Notes under the pieces: generated by a model
Told to the model about the DNA's origin: nothing
Database searches by the model: none
What the model saw: the letters and a program-made list of their open reading frames with translations, nothing else
Translations under genes and position numbers: made by a program
In this document: piece by piece, positions 36,047 through 47,030 of the stretch
Position numbering within the stretch: position 1 is the stretch's first letter
Layout of the letters: every line of letters begins with the position of its first letter
DNA from: Pseudochrobactrum saccharolyticum
GTDB taxonomy: Bacteria > Pseudomonadota > Alphaproteobacteria > Rhizobiales > Rhizobiaceae
Direction: 5' to 3'
DNA length: 64,000 nt
NCBI RefSeq assembly: GCF_008801715.1
Contig: NZ_VZPG01000003.1
Span: 62,001 to 126,000 of the forward strand

Positions 36047-37192
36047 CTATTTTTGAGCGTTCAATTCTGCCAGAATTTCCTCTGTATGCTCACCTAAACG
36101 CGGGGAACGCAGGCCGGTTTTCAGCTCTGCATTGGAGAATTTCAGCGGCGTGCGCAGTCCCGGAACCCCCTGATTATCCACCCGCATCTGACGGGCGATG
36201 AATTGCGGATCACTGAACACATCGGCAATGGTATTGATCGGCCCTGCTGGTACAGCGAGATTTTCCAGTGCGGCCAACAGATCATCGCGCAACCATACAG
36301 ATGTTTTTGCTTCAAGCTGAGCTGTCAGTTCATCACGGTTTTGTACGCGAGCCGCATTGGTGCGGAATTTCTCATCCTCAGCCAGTTCCGACAGCTCCAG
36401 CAAACCTGCCAGTTTGGCGAATTGGCCGTCATTACCGCAGGCGATGATGAAATAGCCGTCTTTCACCGGCAATGTCTGATAAGGCGCAATATTCGGATGC
36501 GCATTGCCGAGACGTTTCGGCGCTATGCCGGAAGCGAGGAAATTCATTGCCTGATTGGCGAGAACGCCGGTCATGCAATCAAACAGCGACATATCAATAT
36601 GCTGACCGAGACCTGTTACCTGACGATGCAGCAGCGCTGACTGAATACCGATGACACCGTAAAGACCGGTGATAATATCGACCAATGCCACGCCGATTTT
36701 CTGCGGCTCGCCTTTCGGGTCGCCGGTAATATCCATAATGCCGCTCATGCCCTGAATCATGAAATCATAACCGGCACGCGCTGCATAAGGCCCGTCATGA
36801 CCGAAACCGGTGACGGAGCAATAGATCAGACGCGAATTGATTTCCTTCAGGGTTTCATAATCAAGGCCGTATTTTTTTAGGCCGCCGAGTTTGAAATTCT
36901 CGATGACAATATCGGCATCTTTGATGAGTTTGAGAACGGTTTCACGCCCTGCATCTTCACGAAAATCGCAGGTGATCGAGCGTTTACCGCGATTGCAGGC
37001 ATGATAATAGGCGGCTGACTGTTCCGCACCGTCGTCAATATAAGGCGGACCCCATTTGCGGGTATCATCACCCTCAGGGCTTTCTACTTTAATGACATCG
37101 GCACCGAGATCCGCCAATGTCTGACCGATCCACGGCCCTGCAAGAATACGTGCCAGTTCAACGACTTTAATGCCTTCCAACGGCGCCTGCAT
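36047..37192 (-). CDS. CaiB/BaiF (class III) CoA-transferase, probably glutarate CoA-transferase
   Basis: A 381-residue enzyme opening with GIKVVELARILAGPWIGQTLADLGADVIKVE, the CoA-binding start of the family. The catalytic aspartate lies in GYDFMIQGMSGIMDITG. Members next to a glutaryl-CoA dehydrogenase gene move CoA from succinyl-CoA to glutarate (SUGCT type), feeding lysine-derived glutarate into central metabolism. It lies 92 bases after the dehydrogenase gene on the same strand; a hairpin in that gap may reduce read-through. Confidence 0.88.
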   Translation of the reverse strand: MQAPLEGIKVVELARILAGPWIGQTLADLGADVIKVESPEGDDTRKWGPPYIDDGAEQSAAYYHACNRGKRSITCDFREDAGRETVLKLIKDADIVIENFKLGGLKKYGLDYETLKEINSRLIYCSVTGFGHDGPYAARAGYDFMIQGMSGIMDITGDPKGEPQKIGVALVDIITGLYGVIGIQSALLHRQVTGLGQHIDMSLFDCMTGVLANQAMNFLASGIAPKRLGNAHPNIAPYQTLPVKDGYFIIACGNDGQFAKLAGLLELSELAEDEKFRTNAARVQNRDELTAQLEAKTSVWLRDDLLAALENLAVPAGPINTIADVFSDPQFIARQMRVDNQGVPGLRTPLKFSNAELKTGLRSPRLGEHTEEILAELNAQK

Positions 37193-37211
37193 CAGATTTG
37201 CTCCGGATATG

Positions 37212-37271
37212 AAAAACCCGCTTCCATCAGCTATGCCGCTGAAAAATCAGCGCCATACGGAGGGAAGCGGG
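37212..37271 (-). terminator. Hairpin between glutaryl-CoA dehydrogenase and CoA-transferase genes
   Basis: CCCGCTTCC and GGAAGCGGG form a perfect 9-base stem enclosing a smaller GCTGA/TCAGC hairpin. On the minus strand the stem is followed by TTTTTC. The large inner loop makes it an attenuator or a partial terminator. Confidence 0.6.
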
Positions 37272-37284
37272 CGATTATCAGTTA

Positions 37285-38472
37285 TTAAAAGAATGCCTGA
37301 AGACCGGTCTGCGCACGGCCGAGGATCAGCGCGTGAACGTCATGGGTACCTTCATAGGTATTCACTGTTTCCAGATTCTGCGAATGACGCATCACGTGAT
37401 ATTCGATCTGAATACCGTTGCCGCCATGCATGTCGCGAGCCTGACGGGCGATGTCGAGCGCTTTACCGCAATTGTTGCGCTTCATCAGCGAAATCATTTC
37501 CGGTGCAAATTTATGGTCATCCATCAGACGGCCAACGCGCAGCGAGCCCTGAAGGCCGAGCGTGATTTCTGTCTGCATGTCAGCCAGCTTTTTCTGGAAA
37601 AGCTGTGTCTGCGCCAGCGGGCGGTTAAACTGCTTGCGATCCAGGCCATATTGCAGCGCACGGTGCCAGCAATCTTCTGCCGCACCGAGAACACCCCAGG
37701 AAATACCATAGCGGGCGCGGTTGAGGCAGCCGAACGGACCTTTAAGACCGGAAACATTTGGCAGCAGCGCATCTTCGCCGACTTCCACGCCGTCCATCAC
37801 GATTTCACCGGTGACGGAAGCACGCAGGGAAAGCTTGCCGCCGATTTTCGGCGCGCTCAGACCTTTCATGCCTTTTTCAAGCACAAAACCGCGGATCTGA
37901 TTGTCATGGGCAACGGATTTCGCCCAGACGACGAACACATCGGCGATCGGGGAGTTGGAAATCCACATTTTCGAGCCGTGCAGCTTGTAGCCGGTCGCGG
38001 TTTTTTCCGCGCGGGTTTTCATGCCTGCAGGATCAGAACCGGCATCAGGCTCGGTCAGGCCAAAGCAGCCGATCAGCTCGCCGGACACCAGACCCGGCAG
38101 ATATTTGTCTTTCTGCTCTTCCGAACCATAGGCAAAAATCGGGTAGATCACGAGTGAGGACTGCACGCTCATCATCGAACGATAGCCGGAGTCAATGCGC
38201 TCTACTTCACGGGCAACAAGACCATAGGAAACATAATTGGCTTCCGCCGCGCCGTATTTTTCCGGCAATGTCACACCGAGCAGACCGGCCTGACCCATCA
38301 GACGGAACAGTTCAGGCTGCACAGCTTCTTCAAGATAGGCTTCTTCAATGCGCGGCAGCAGTTCGCTCTTGGCAAAAGCCGCAGCGGAATCGCGGATCAT
38401 GCGTTCATCATCAGACAACTGATCATCGAGCAGGAACGGATCGCTCCATGAAAATTTTGTCATGTCACTCAT
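37285..38472 (-). CDS. gcdH: Glutaryl-CoA dehydrogenase
   Basis: A 395-residue acyl-CoA dehydrogenase. It contains [20 protein letters not shown] (flavin and acyl contacts), [16 protein letters not shown], the GCDH-type [34 protein letters not shown], and the catalytic glutamate in TYEGTHDVH. It oxidises and decarboxylates glutaryl-CoA to crotonyl-CoA in lysine and tryptophan breakdown. GGGAGA precedes the start. The CoA-transferase downstream would supply the substrate. Confidence 0.93.
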   Translation of the reverse strand: MSDMTKFSWSDPFLLDDQLSDDERMIRDSAAAFAKSELLPRIEEAYLEEAVQPELFRLMGQAGLLGVTLPEKYGAAEANYVSYGLVAREVERIDSGYRSMMSVQSSLVIYPIFAYGSEEQKDKYLPGLVSGELIGCFGLTEPDAGSDPAGMKTRAEKTATGYKLHGSKMWISNSPIADVFVVWAKSVAHDNQIRGFVLEKGMKGLSAPKIGGKLSLRASVTGEIVMDGVEVGEDALLPNVSGLKGPFGCLNRARYGISWGVLGAAEDCWHRALQYGLDRKQFNRPLAQTQLFQKKLADMQTEITLGLQGSLRVGRLMDDHKFAPEMISLMKRNNCGKALDIARQARDMHGGNGIQIEYHVMRHSQNLETVNTYEGTHDVHALILGRAQTGLQAFF

Positions 38473-38657
38473 TTACTATCTCCCGAAAAATTTGGCTCAT
38501 TCTCAGACGACTACCCCAAAACTGCAAACCCTTATTTGCACTTTAGTCATGAATTCTGCGCATCAACTCGGCAATGCCCAGCTTGGATATGTGCGGTTTT
38601 ATCAGGCTGTTCGGGAGAAACGAGCCTGAATTTCCTGACAATAATGCCTGTCAGCCC

Positions 38658-39539
38658 TTATCCGTGCTGAAAACGCGCTGCCAGTTCCAGCCATGCACGC
38701 GCCGCATGAGGCAGATAAGCGCCGCGCCGCCAGACCCACGCCATGTCCCATGAAAGATCCGGCTCGGTGAGGGTAATATGGCGGACACCGTCGCGCACCC
38801 GTTGTTCGGCAATCAGACGCGGGAGAAAGCCGATACCAAGCCCTGCATAAACCAGCTCGATGATGAAATTAATCTGGCTGGAGCGTGCGGCAATGGACGG
38901 CGTGAAGCCCTGACTGCGACAGGCATTCAGAATAATCGGATTGAGTGCAAAGGCACTGTCAAACAGGATAAACGGCATATCCTGTAATTGTTTCAAGGCA
39001 ATAATGGGCTGATCGGCCAGCGGGTGCGAAGCGGGGATCAGCACATCAATCGGCTCTTTGCGGACATTCTGCCAGTCAAATTCATCAGGCGCAGGCAAGA
39101 GGGAGGCACCAAGATCCACTTCGCCGTCGCGCACCATATCTTCGAGTTTTTTACTGCCATGTTCAACAAGATGAATATCAATACCGGGATAAAGACGACG
39201 GTAAATCGCAAACATCGGTGCGAACAGCGCGTCACTGCCGATTGGCGGTAATCCGAGCCGCAGCATGCCCTTGGTCAGCCCCTGTAATTCTGCCAGTTCG
39301 GTTTTCAGATCATCCTGTTCTGCCAGTATACGCAGAGCGCGTTGGAATACTACTTCTCCTGCATCGGTCATCACTGATTTATGACCGTTACGGTCGAGCA
39401 GGGTCACGCCAAGTTCGTCTTCAAGCTGACGCACGGCTTTGCTGACAGCTGATTGCGTGAGGAAAACAGTCTTGGCAGCCTGTGTGAAACCGCCTTGGCG
39501 GACAACCTCGGCGAATATCCGTAATGTACGCAGTTCCAT
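38658..39539 (-). CDS. LysR-family transcriptional regulator
   Basis: A 293-residue regulator. The N-terminal winged helix (1-60) contains GGFTQAAKTVFLTQSAVSKAVRQLEDELGVTLLDR. The effector domain (about 90-290) follows. It is transcribed towards the glutaryl-CoA genes and divergently from cidAB. Two roles are plausible: a glutarate-responsive regulator of the dehydrogenase and transferase genes, or a CidR-like regulator of cidAB, which are classically controlled by a divergent LysR gene. The divergent layout favours cidAB. Confidence 0.92.
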   Translation of the reverse strand: MELRTLRIFAEVVRQGGFTQAAKTVFLTQSAVSKAVRQLEDELGVTLLDRNGHKSVMTDAGEVVFQRALRILAEQDDLKTELAELQGLTKGMLRLGLPPIGSDALFAPMFAIYRRLYPGIDIHLVEHGSKKLEDMVRDGEVDLGASLLPAPDEFDWQNVRKEPIDVLIPASHPLADQPIIALKQLQDMPFILFDSAFALNPIILNACRSQGFTPSIAARSSQINFIIELVYAGLGIGFLPRLIAEQRVRDGVRHITLTEPDLSWDMAWVWRRGAYLPHAARAWLELAARFQHG

Positions 39540-39645
39540 TACTATTCCATCTGGGACTTATTTCTATTCAATCAATTCATTTTTATCATGAATTGGGTTG
39601 GCGTATAAAGGGGAAAATTAATTTGCATGAAAAGAGTGCCATAAA

Positions 39646-40065
39646 ATGTCTCCAGCTCAAATGTCGGGAGGAGTCCGCCATTGGGTACAAAACAGCCGGA
39701 TCGGCCAGATCGCTTTGATCGCCGGTTTCTGGGCTTTGGGGGAGGGTATCGCCAGAATAACGCATCTGCCTGTGCCGGGCAGTGTCATCGGCTTGTTCCT
39801 GTTATTCATACTTTTGATGACCGGCGGTATGAACCTGCTGACCGTGCGCCGTGGTGCGCAATGGTATCTGGCAGAAATGCTGCTGTTCTTTATCCCTGCA
39901 GTTCTTGCCGTACTCGATCACCATGAGTTTTTCGGTCTGCTGGGTCTGAAAATTCTCGCGGTTATTTTGCTGGGCACGGTCATTGTTATGATCTCCACCG
40001 CATTGGCGGTTGAAGCGGGTTTGCGTCTGAGCCGCTATTTGCAAAAGATGAGACATTCATCATGA
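39646..40065 (+). CDS. cidA: CidA/LrgA-family holin-like protein
   Basis: A 139-residue membrane protein with four helices and the family segment LPVPGSVIGLFLLFILL, then FFIPAVLAVL. CidA/LrgA proteins modulate murein hydrolase export, cell lysis or pyruvate uptake together with their CidB/LrgB partner. The start is uncertain: 39646 is taken, and the in-frame ATG at 39661 is possible. The stop overlaps the next start (ATGA). Confidence 0.88.
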   Translation: MSPAQMSGGVRHWVQNSRIGQIALIAGFWALGEGIARITHLPVPGSVIGLFLLFILLMTGGMNLLTVRRGAQWYLAEMLLFFIPAVLAVLDHHEFFGLLGLKILAVILLGTVIVMISTALAVEAGLRLSRYLQKMRHSS

Positions 40066-40775
40066 GCGGGATCATGGACTATCTCACCCCCGCACTCGGA
40101 ATGATGGTGCTGTGGTCTGCGGCAACGATCCTGTTCTATCTGCTGGCGAAAAAGCTTTACCGTCGCTGGCCGCGTGTATGGTTTTCACCGCTCATTGCCG
40201 CACCGGTTTTGCTGATTGCGGCGGTGCTGCTGATGCGCACCAGCTATGCGGAATATAATAGCGCAACACACTGGCTGGTGATGTTGCTCGGCCCTGCAAC
40301 CGTTGCTTTTGCGGTGCCGATTTATGAACAACGGGCAGTCATCCGGCAATATTGGCCGGTTCTGTTGTTTGGTGTGCTGGTCGGCAGTTCTGTTGCCATT
40401 CTCTCGGCATGGGGGCTGGCTTCGCTGCTCAGTCTTGATGGCAGTCTGCGGCTCAGTCTGATCCCGCGTTCTGTGACTTCGCCTTTTGCCATGGCTTTGT
40501 CGGAAGATATTGGCGGTATCCCTAATCTGACGGCTTTGTTTGTGGTGGTGACCGGCGTCATCGGTGCAGCACTCGGCGATACAATCCTGCGTTTTCTGCC
40601 ATTGAAATCCGGCCTTGCCCGGGGTGCTCTGTTCGGCATGGGCGCGCATGGTGCAGGTGTGGCCAAAGCCCAGCAACTGGGTAAGGAAGAAGGCACGATC
40701 GCCGGTCTGGTGATGGTGCTGGTCGGTCTGGTCAATGTCTTTGCCGCACCGCTGATACGCTGGATTTTGTTGTAA
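40062..40775 (+). CDS. cidB: CidB/LrgB-family membrane protein
   Basis: A 237-residue protein with about seven helices. It has the LrgB signature LLGPATVAFAVPIYEQ, then IPRSVTSPFAMALSEDIGGIPNLTALFVVVTG and GMGAHGAGVAKAQQLG. It pairs with the overlapping CidA-like gene and ends at a strong terminator. Role by family: lysis control and possible pyruvate transport. Confidence 0.92.
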   Translation: MSGIMDYLTPALGMMVLWSAATILFYLLAKKLYRRWPRVWFSPLIAAPVLLIAAVLLMRTSYAEYNSATHWLVMLLGPATVAFAVPIYEQRAVIRQYWPVLLFGVLVGSSVAILSAWGLASLLSLDGSLRLSLIPRSVTSPFAMALSEDIGGIPNLTALFVVVTGVIGAALGDTILRFLPLKSGLARGALFGMGAHGAGVAKAQQLGKEEGTIAGLVMVLVGLVNVFAAPLIRWILL

Positions 40776-40776
40776 T

Positions 40777-40806
40777 AAAAAAGGCCACTCTGACGAGTGG
40801 CCTTTT
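40777..40806 (+). terminator. Bidirectional terminator
   Basis: A near-perfect stem AAAAGGCCACTC/GAGTGGCCTTTT with a 4-base loop lies between the convergent cidB and permease genes. Confidence 0.92.
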
Positions 40807-40812
40807 CAGTCT

Positions 40813-42204
40813 TTATGCGCTTTTCTTACGCATGAAGAAATAAATCACGCCGAGCAGGACAAACCATACCGGTGTAATCAGCAGTGCCTGTGCCGTGTCA
40901 GCCTGCTGCGCCAAAGCCCAGAGAATGAAGGCAAAAAACGCAAACACCATAATGATGGCTGCATAACCGCCCGGCATCTTGAAGTTTGATTTCGCATGGA
41001 GATCAGGGCGCTTACGGCGATATTGCACATAAGATGCTAGAATGATCGACCAGACAAAGATAAACAGCAGTGCTGAAATCGTGGTCACAATGGTGAAAGC
41101 TTCAATAATGCTCTGTCCTGCGTAAAGCAGCACAACACCTGCGAGCAGGAATGTGCAGGAGAAGAACAGCGCATTGACCGGCACATGACGGTGGTTCAGC
41201 TTGCCCAGTGTTTTTGGTGCCAGAGCATAGCTTGCCAGACCAAAAATCATACGCGATGTCGAGTAAATACCGGAATTGGCGCTGGAAGCTGCAGAGGTCA
41301 GTACCACGAAATTCACCACATGCGCGGCAATGCCGAGGCCTGCGAGCGAGAACATGGCGACAAACGGACTGCTCGACGGGTCAACTTGGTTCCAAGGCAT
41401 CACAGTCATAATTACAAAGAGCGAACCGAGATAGAACAGCACAATACGCACAGGGATCGAGTTGATCGCCTTTGGCAGATTGCGCTCCGGATTTTCGGTT
41501 TCAGCAGCGGCGGTACCAACAAGCTCAATACCGACAAAAGCGAAAACCGCGATCTGGAAACCGGCAACAAAACCGAAGAAGCCATTCGGGAAGAAGCCGC
41601 CCTGATCCCACAAATGGGTAATGGAAGCCGCAGTACCGTTTGGTGACACATAGCCGGAACTGAGCATGACAACGCCGGTAATAATCAGCGCAACAATGGC
41701 AACAATCTTAATCAGCGCGAACCAGAATTCGATTTCACCGAAATTGCGTACATTCGGCAAATTCAGTGCAACCAGTACGACGATCAGGCCGAGTGCGGGA
41801 ATCCACAAGGCCAGCTCAGGGAACCAGAATGACATATAACCGGCAACGGCGACCACATCGGCAATACCGGTAACAATCCAGCACAGCCAATAGGTCCAGC
41901 CGGTAAAAAACTGCGCCCATGATCCGAGATAATCACCGGCAAAGTCGGCGAAGGAACGGTAATTCAGATTGGACAGTAACAGCTCGCCCAAAGCGCGCAT
42001 TACGAAAAACAGCATGAAGCCGATAATCGCATAGACCAGCAGGATTGACGGGCCTGCGAGCGAAATTGTTTTGCCCGAGCCCATGAAAAGGCCGGTACCA
42101 ATAGCACCGCCGATGGCGATCAGCTGCAAATGGCGGTTTTTGAGATTACGGGCAAGATGCGGCTCTTCCTCTTGGGAATGCGGGTGCCCCGATGCAGTAT
42201 CCAT
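40813..42204 (-). CDS. Amino-acid permease, CycA-like (D-serine/D-alanine/glycine)
   Basis: A 463-residue APC-family transporter with twelve predicted helices. It opens with LKNRHLQLIAIGGAIGTGLFMGSGKTI, the substrate-binding start of the AAT subfamily. Further family segments are FVGIELVGTAAAETENPERNLPKAI and SANSGIYSTSRM. The order of motifs and length fit CycA, which imports D-alanine, D-serine and glycine with protons. The gcv operon next door and the DadA-like gene at 11.2 kb fit glycine or D-amino-acid use. Confidence 0.88.
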   Translation of the reverse strand: MDTASGHPHSQEEEPHLARNLKNRHLQLIAIGGAIGTGLFMGSGKTISLAGPSILLVYAIIGFMLFFVMRALGELLLSNLNYRSFADFAGDYLGSWAQFFTGWTYWLCWIVTGIADVVAVAGYMSFWFPELALWIPALGLIVVLVALNLPNVRNFGEIEFWFALIKIVAIVALIITGVVMLSSGYVSPNGTAASITHLWDQGGFFPNGFFGFVAGFQIAVFAFVGIELVGTAAAETENPERNLPKAINSIPVRIVLFYLGSLFVIMTVMPWNQVDPSSSPFVAMFSLAGLGIAAHVVNFVVLTSAASSANSGIYSTSRMIFGLASYALAPKTLGKLNHRHVPVNALFFSCTFLLAGVVLLYAGQSIIEAFTIVTTISALLFIFVWSIILASYVQYRRKRPDLHAKSNFKMPGGYAAIIMVFAFFAFILWALAQQADTAQALLITPVWFVLLGVIYFFMRKKSA

Positions 42205-42423
42205 TCAGTATGCCTCACAATTCATCTGCCAGCGGATTTTCCCTCCTGAAATCCAAGAAAATACACTGGTTAGTTTTCTGCATGCTTCGTCGGTGCAGGA
42301 TGATTCCACAGCACCGGCAAACACCCTGAGCGCTTACTCCCCCCGCTTTAAGAGGGGAAGTAAAATTTGCATGAGGTTAGACTAATGTCGCATAAGGCGG
42401 TGCCGTGGTTTGTCGGACAAAAG

Positions 42424-42449
42424 AAAAAGCCCTGATTTTCATCAGGGCC
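42424..42449 (-). terminator. Rho-independent terminator of the gcv operon
   Basis: The stem GCCCTGAT/ATCAGGGC with loop TTTC is followed on the minus strand by TTTTT. The remaining intergenic stretch 42205-42423 should hold the permease promoter; it contains a G/C-rich imperfect hairpin at about 42331-42362 and nothing else clear. Confidence 0.9.
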
Positions 42450-42461
42450 TTTCTGATTGTT

Positions 42462-45266
42462 TTAGTCTGTATAAGCATCCATCGGCGGGCAGGAGCAAAC
42501 CAGATTGCGGTCGCCGCCTACGTTGTCGATGCGCGATACCGGAGCCCAATATTTGGAAGCCGGATCCATATTTTTCGCAGGGAAGGCTGCTTCCTTACGG
42601 GAATACGGATGTTTCCAGTCGTCGAGCATGGTGTCTGCAACGGTGTGCGGTGCATTGGCCAGCGGATTGTCATCCTGCGGCCACTCACCGGCTTCGACCT
42701 TAGCCGCTTCCTTGGCGATGGAGATCATAGCGTCGCAAAGACGATCCACTTCAGCCTTGGATTCGGATTCGGTCGGTTCAACCATCAGCGTACCGGCAAC
42801 CGGCCATGACATGGTCGGGGCGTGGAAACCGTAATCGATCAGACGCTTGGCAACATCTTCAACGGTCACACCGGCTTTGTCTTTCAACACGCGGGTGTCA
42901 ACGATGCACTCATGCGCAACGCGATTGTTCGCACCGGTATAAAGGATCGGATAATGATCCTTCAGGCGCTCAGCAATGTAGTTGGCATTGAGAATGGCCA
43001 CTTCCGTTGCATTTTTCAAACCGGCGCCGCCCATCATACGGATATACATCCATGTGATAACGAGGATAGACGCACTGCCGAATGGTGCAGCGGAAACCGC
43101 ATTGTCGCTGCCTGCGTTCACGTGACCTGGCAGGAATGGTGCCAGATGTGCGCCAACGCCGATCGGGCCGATGCCCGGGCCGCCGCCGCCATGCGGAATG
43201 CAGAAAGTTTTATGCAGGTTCATGTGGCAAACGTCAGCACCGATATCGGCCGGACGTGCCAGACCAACGAGTGCATTGAGGTTCGCACCGTCGAAGTAAA
43301 CCTGACCACCATTCGCGTGAATGATTGTGCAGATTTCACGGATGGTTTCTTCAAACACACCGTGTGTGGACGGATAGGTGATCATCAGCGCCGACAGTGT
43401 ATCGCGATACTGTTCTGCCTTGGCTTTCAGATCGGCCACATCAATGTCACCGTCTTCAAGACAGTTAACGACAACCACTTTCATGCCTGCCATCTGCGCA
43501 CTGGCCGGATTGGTACCGTGTGCGGAAGACGGGATAAGGCAGATATTGCGGTTCTCATCGCCATTGGCGCGGTGATAGCGGCGGATTGCCAGAAGACCAG
43601 CATATTCGCCCTGACTACCGGCATTCGGCTGCAGAGATACAGCGTCAAAACCGGTCACTTCGCAAAGCCATGCTTCGAGATTGTCGGTCAGAACCTTGTA
43701 GCCTTCCAGATGCGCCTGTGGTGCAAAAGGATGCAGACCACCGACGGTCGGCCATGAGACCGGCATCATTTCAGCAGCAGCATTCAGCTTCATGGTGCAG
43801 GAGCCGAGCGGGATCATCGCACGGTCAAGCGCCAGATCTTTGTCTGCCAGCTTGCGCAGGAAACGCATCATTTCGGTTTCTGAACGATAGCTGTGGAATG
43901 CAGCCTGTGTCAGGAAATGTTCGTCACGCGGCGCATCAGGCAACAGACGGGTTGCTTTTTCAACAGGCTTTGCACCAAACAATGCAACCAGAACCAGATA
44001 ATCATCTTCCAGCGAGGTTTCATCGAAAGTGACAGACACAGTATCAGCATCAATGACGCGGATCAGGCGGTCGCCTGCCAGAGCCTTGTCTGCATAATCC
44101 TGAGCTTTGCCTTTAACAGTTACAGTCACTGTATCAAACAGCTGTTCACCGGCCAGTTCAAAACCGGCAGCTTTCAGTGAGGCTGCAAAGCGGGCAGTGA
44201 TCGCATGAACGGCATCAGCAATAGCCTGCAGGCCTTTCGGGCCGTGCCAAATTGCATAAGATGCAGCCATATTGGCCAGCAGTGCCTGAGCGGTACAGAT
44301 ATTCGATGTCGCTTTATCGCGGCGAATATGCTGTTCGCGGGTCTGCAGTGCCAGACGATAGGCCGGACGGCCATGCGCATCGAGCGACTGACCGACAATA
44401 CGGCCCGGAATGATACGGGTGAGGTTTTCTTTCACGCCGAGATAAGCAGCGTGAGGACCACCATTGCCCATTGGCACGCCGTAGCGTTGCATTGAACCGA
44501 CAGCAATATCGGCACCCCATGAGCCCGGAGACTGCGTGATGGTCAGCGCCAGAGGATCGGCAACGGCCACAACCAGAGCACCGGTCTGTTTGGCGCTGGC
44601 GATAATACGGGTGAAATCACCGTAAACGCCGCGTGTATCCGGCCAAGGGATGATCACCGCAGCGGTTGTGGTATCCACTTCGCCGCCAACTTCAATGATC
44701 ATGCCATGCGGTTCCGCACGGGTGTTCAGAACATCCAGTGTCTGCGGGTGCAATTCACCGGCAATCACCATTTTCGGACGTTTTTCACGGTGATGGCGAT
44801 AGGCAATGCCGACAGCTTCAGCAACAGCAGTTGCTTCATCCAGCAGCGATGCACAGGCAACCGGCAGGCCGGTCAGTTCTGTCACCAGTGTCTGGAAGTT
44901 GAACAGTAGCTCAAGGCGACCCTGACTGATTTCAGCCTGATACGGTGTATAGGCTGTGTACCATGCCGGATTTTCGAACAGGTTACGCTGAATGACCGGC
45001 GGCACATGGGTGCCGTGATAGCCCGCACCGTAGAAGCTTTTGGCAACTACGTTGCGCCCCATAATGCCGGACAGTTCACTCAGAGCTGCGGCTTCATCAA
45101 GCGGAGCAGGCAGGTTGAGTGCGCGGTCAAGACGAATTGACTGCGGCACTGCCTGACTGATGAGGGCGTCCAGCGACGGCAGACCAAGCGCCGACAGCAT
45201 TTCCTGCTGTTCACTGGCGCGAGGGCCGATATGGCGCTCTACAAACGGAAGAGATGATGATGCCAT
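42462..45266 (-). CDS. gcvP: Glycine dehydrogenase (decarboxylating), P protein
   Basis: A 934-residue PLP enzyme, the usual full length of single-chain P protein. It opens with [17 protein letters not shown] and shows [13 protein letters not shown]. The C-terminal half has the PLP lysine in [16 protein letters not shown]. It decarboxylates glycine and loads the aminomethyl group on the H protein. It is the last gene of gcvTHP, 3 bases after gcvH, under a tandem glycine riboswitch. Confidence 0.97.
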   Translation of the reverse strand: MASSSLPFVERHIGPRASEQQEMLSALGLPSLDALISQAVPQSIRLDRALNLPAPLDEAAALSELSGIMGRNVVAKSFYGAGYHGTHVPPVIQRNLFENPAWYTAYTPYQAEISQGRLELLFNFQTLVTELTGLPVACASLLDEATAVAEAVGIAYRHHREKRPKMVIAGELHPQTLDVLNTRAEPHGMIIEVGGEVDTTTAAVIIPWPDTRGVYGDFTRIIASAKQTGALVVAVADPLALTITQSPGSWGADIAVGSMQRYGVPMGNGGPHAAYLGVKENLTRIIPGRIVGQSLDAHGRPAYRLALQTREQHIRRDKATSNICTAQALLANMAASYAIWHGPKGLQAIADAVHAITARFAASLKAAGFELAGEQLFDTVTVTVKGKAQDYADKALAGDRLIRVIDADTVSVTFDETSLEDDYLVLVALFGAKPVEKATRLLPDAPRDEHFLTQAAFHSYRSETEMMRFLRKLADKDLALDRAMIPLGSCTMKLNAAAEMMPVSWPTVGGLHPFAPQAHLEGYKVLTDNLEAWLCEVTGFDAVSLQPNAGSQGEYAGLLAIRRYHRANGDENRNICLIPSSAHGTNPASAQMAGMKVVVVNCLEDGDIDVADLKAKAEQYRDTLSALMITYPSTHGVFEETIREICTIIHANGGQVYFDGANLNALVGLARPADIGADVCHMNLHKTFCIPHGGGGPGIGPIGVGAHLAPFLPGHVNAGSDNAVSAAPFGSASILVITWMYIRMMGGAGLKNATEVAILNANYIAERLKDHYPILYTGANNRVAHECIVDTRVLKDKAGVTVEDVAKRLIDYGFHAPTMSWPVAGTLMVEPTESESKAEVDRLCDAMISIAKEAAKVEAGEWPQDDNPLANAPHTVADTMLDDWKHPYSRKEAAFPAKNMDPASKYWAPVSRIDNVGGDRNLVCSCPPMDAYTD

Positions 45267-45269
45267 GAT

Positions 45270-45638
45270 TTAGCCAACCAGTGCCTGATAACCGGCAGCG
45301 TCGAGCAGACCTTCGAGCTGACCTGCATCGGAGATTTTCATCTTCCACAGCCAGCCTTCGCCTTCTGCCGCGCTGTTGACGAGCGCTGGATTGCCATTGA
45401 GTTCTTCGTTGATTTCAATGACTTCACCGTTAAGCGGTGCATACACATCGGACGCAGCTTTCACAGACTCAACCACAACAATGGCTTCGCCTTTTTCCAC
45501 AACGCGTTCAACTTCAGGCAGTTCTACGAAAACGAGGTCGCCGAGCTGTTCCTGAGCGTGGTTGGTGATGCCGACAGTTGCAATGTCGCCTTCAACGCTG
45601 AGCCATTCATGATCTTCGGTAAAAAAGATTTTAGGCAT
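45270..45638 (-). CDS. gcvH: Glycine cleavage H protein
   Basis: A 122-residue lipoyl carrier. The lipoylated lysine is K60 in [15 protein letters not shown], within the conserved beta-turn. The N-terminus [14 protein letters not shown] and C-terminus [11 protein letters not shown] are typical. It shuttles the aminomethyl group between P and T proteins. It lies 4 bases after gcvT. Confidence 0.97.
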   Translation of the reverse strand: MPKIFFTEDHEWLSVEGDIATVGITNHAQEQLGDLVFVELPEVERVVEKGEAIVVVESVKAASDVYAPLNGEVIEINEELNGNPALVNSAAEGEGWLWKMKISDAGQLEGLLDAAGYQALVG

Positions 45639-45642
45639 GCGA

Positions 45643-46758
45643 TTATCCTTTGTGATAGCGAGGTTGGGTAAATGGAAGTGTATGGACGTCTACAGGCACT
45701 TTATTGCCGCGGACTTCCGCAAAAAGACGTGTGCCCGGTTCTTTCAGATCGGCTCTGACATAACCCATGGCAACAGGGAAACCGGCTGAAGGGCCGAAGC
45801 CGCCGGAGGTGATTTCACCGACTTCGCTGCCGGCTTCATCAAACAGTTTGGTACCGGCGCGAACCGGCTGACGGCCTTCAGGCTTGATGCCAACGCGGCG
45901 CTTTTCAGGGCCGTTAGCAATCAGTTCCAGAACTTTAGCGGCGGCAGGGAAGGCGGCGGTTTCGCGCACAGCTTTGGTGATTGCCCATGTCAGACCGGCA
46001 GAAACCGGATCAATGGTTTCAGTGATGTCCTGACCATGCAGGCAGAGACCGGCTTCGAGACGCAGGCTGTCGCGGGCGGCAAGGCCGATCCATGCAACGC
46101 GGGAATCGCCCAGCAGAGATTTCGCCAGTGCCTGTGCATCGCTGAGCGGTGCGGCAATTTCAAAACCGTCTTCACCGGTATAACCGGAGCGGGTAACGAA
46201 CCAGCCCTGCTTAGGCTCAAAACCATGCATGAATTTCAGCTCGTTAACGCTGAAACCAAGATCAGATGCGAGGCTTTTCATAACATCAGCGGCCTGCGGG
46301 CCCTGAATGGCCAGCAATACGCGGTCAAGCGGCGTAACAGTGCAGTTCAGCGCGCTTGCTGCTTTCTGGAAATGCGCAATATCAATATCGGCATTACCGG
46401 CATTGGCAACAATCATGAAACGTTCGTCACCCAGACGGGTTACGATCAGGTCATCAATGATGCCTGCGTCATTATTCATCAGGAATGTATATTTCGACTG
46501 GCCTTCATTGAGTTTGGTGACATCAATCGGGCACAGCTTTGCAAACAAAGCGGCAGCATCGCTGCCTGAAACTTCAATGAGTTTCATATGTGAGATGTCG
46601 AACAGACCAGCCTGTTCACGTGTATGAACATGCTCTTTCATCACGCCAAGCGGATAAGTCAGCGGCATGTTCCAACCGGCAAAGCCGCCGAAACGGGCAC
46701 CGGATGCAATATGTAATTCTTCCAGCGGAAGCGTTTTTAAAGAAGATGTATCGCCCAT
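45643..46758 (-). CDS. gcvT: Glycine cleavage T protein (aminomethyltransferase)
   Basis: A 371-residue folate-dependent enzyme. It shows [13 protein letters not shown] near the N-terminus, the folate/aminomethyl region with the conserved aspartate in [26 protein letters not shown], and [18 protein letters not shown]. It releases ammonia and methylene-tetrahydrofolate from the loaded H protein. It is the first gene of the operon. GGAG stands 8 bases before the ATG, and the glycine riboswitch lies just upstream. Confidence 0.96.
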   Translation of the reverse strand: MGDTSSLKTLPLEELHIASGARFGGFAGWNMPLTYPLGVMKEHVHTREQAGLFDISHMKLIEVSGSDAAALFAKLCPIDVTKLNEGQSKYTFLMNNDAGIIDDLIVTRLGDERFMIVANAGNADIDIAHFQKAASALNCTVTPLDRVLLAIQGPQAADVMKSLASDLGFSVNELKFMHGFEPKQGWFVTRSGYTGEDGFEIAAPLSDAQALAKSLLGDSRVAWIGLAARDSLRLEAGLCLHGQDITETIDPVSAGLTWAITKAVRETAAFPAAAKVLELIANGPEKRRVGIKPEGRQPVRAGTKLFDEAGSEVGEITSGGFGPSAGFPVAMGYVRADLKEPGTRLFAEVRGNKVPVDVHTLPFTQPRYHKG

Positions 46759-46813
46759 TTTTCACTCCAGAGACACACGTCCGCCTTCCGCAAAAGCGGA
46801 AAGCCATGATGTA

Positions 46814-46982
46814 CCCCTCTGTCGGAAGCCTGAGAGACTCGCAAGCCTGTTGAGGCTTACTTACACCTTCGGCGCGGGGTTTCCCCCGACTTTCCAGAGT
46901 TGCCTTGCTTTTCTGCGGTTCTTGGTACCTGAGAGATTTCGGGCGATTTCCCCTTCGGTGGCCGTTACCGGCACTCTCCCGC
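46814..46982 (-). promoter_or_regulatory. Tandem glycine riboswitch
   Basis: On the minus strand two glycine aptamers follow one another. Aptamer 1 (46982 down to 46915) has GCGGGAGAGTGCC, ACCGAAGGGG and CTCTCAGGTACC. Aptamer 2 (about 46900 down to 46814) has ACTCTGGAAAG, CGCCGAAGGTGTAAG, CTCTCAGG and CAGAGGGG. The linker is about 14 bases. A small hairpin (TTCCGC/GCGGAA) lies between aptamer 2 and gcvT. Glycine binding should turn the operon on. A TATAAT-like -10 box on the minus strand at 47065-47070 may be the promoter. Confidence 0.95.
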
Positions 46983-47030
46983 AGACAAACAGGAATCAGG
47001 ATATGATCCTCTCCTCGACATGCGTGCCTT

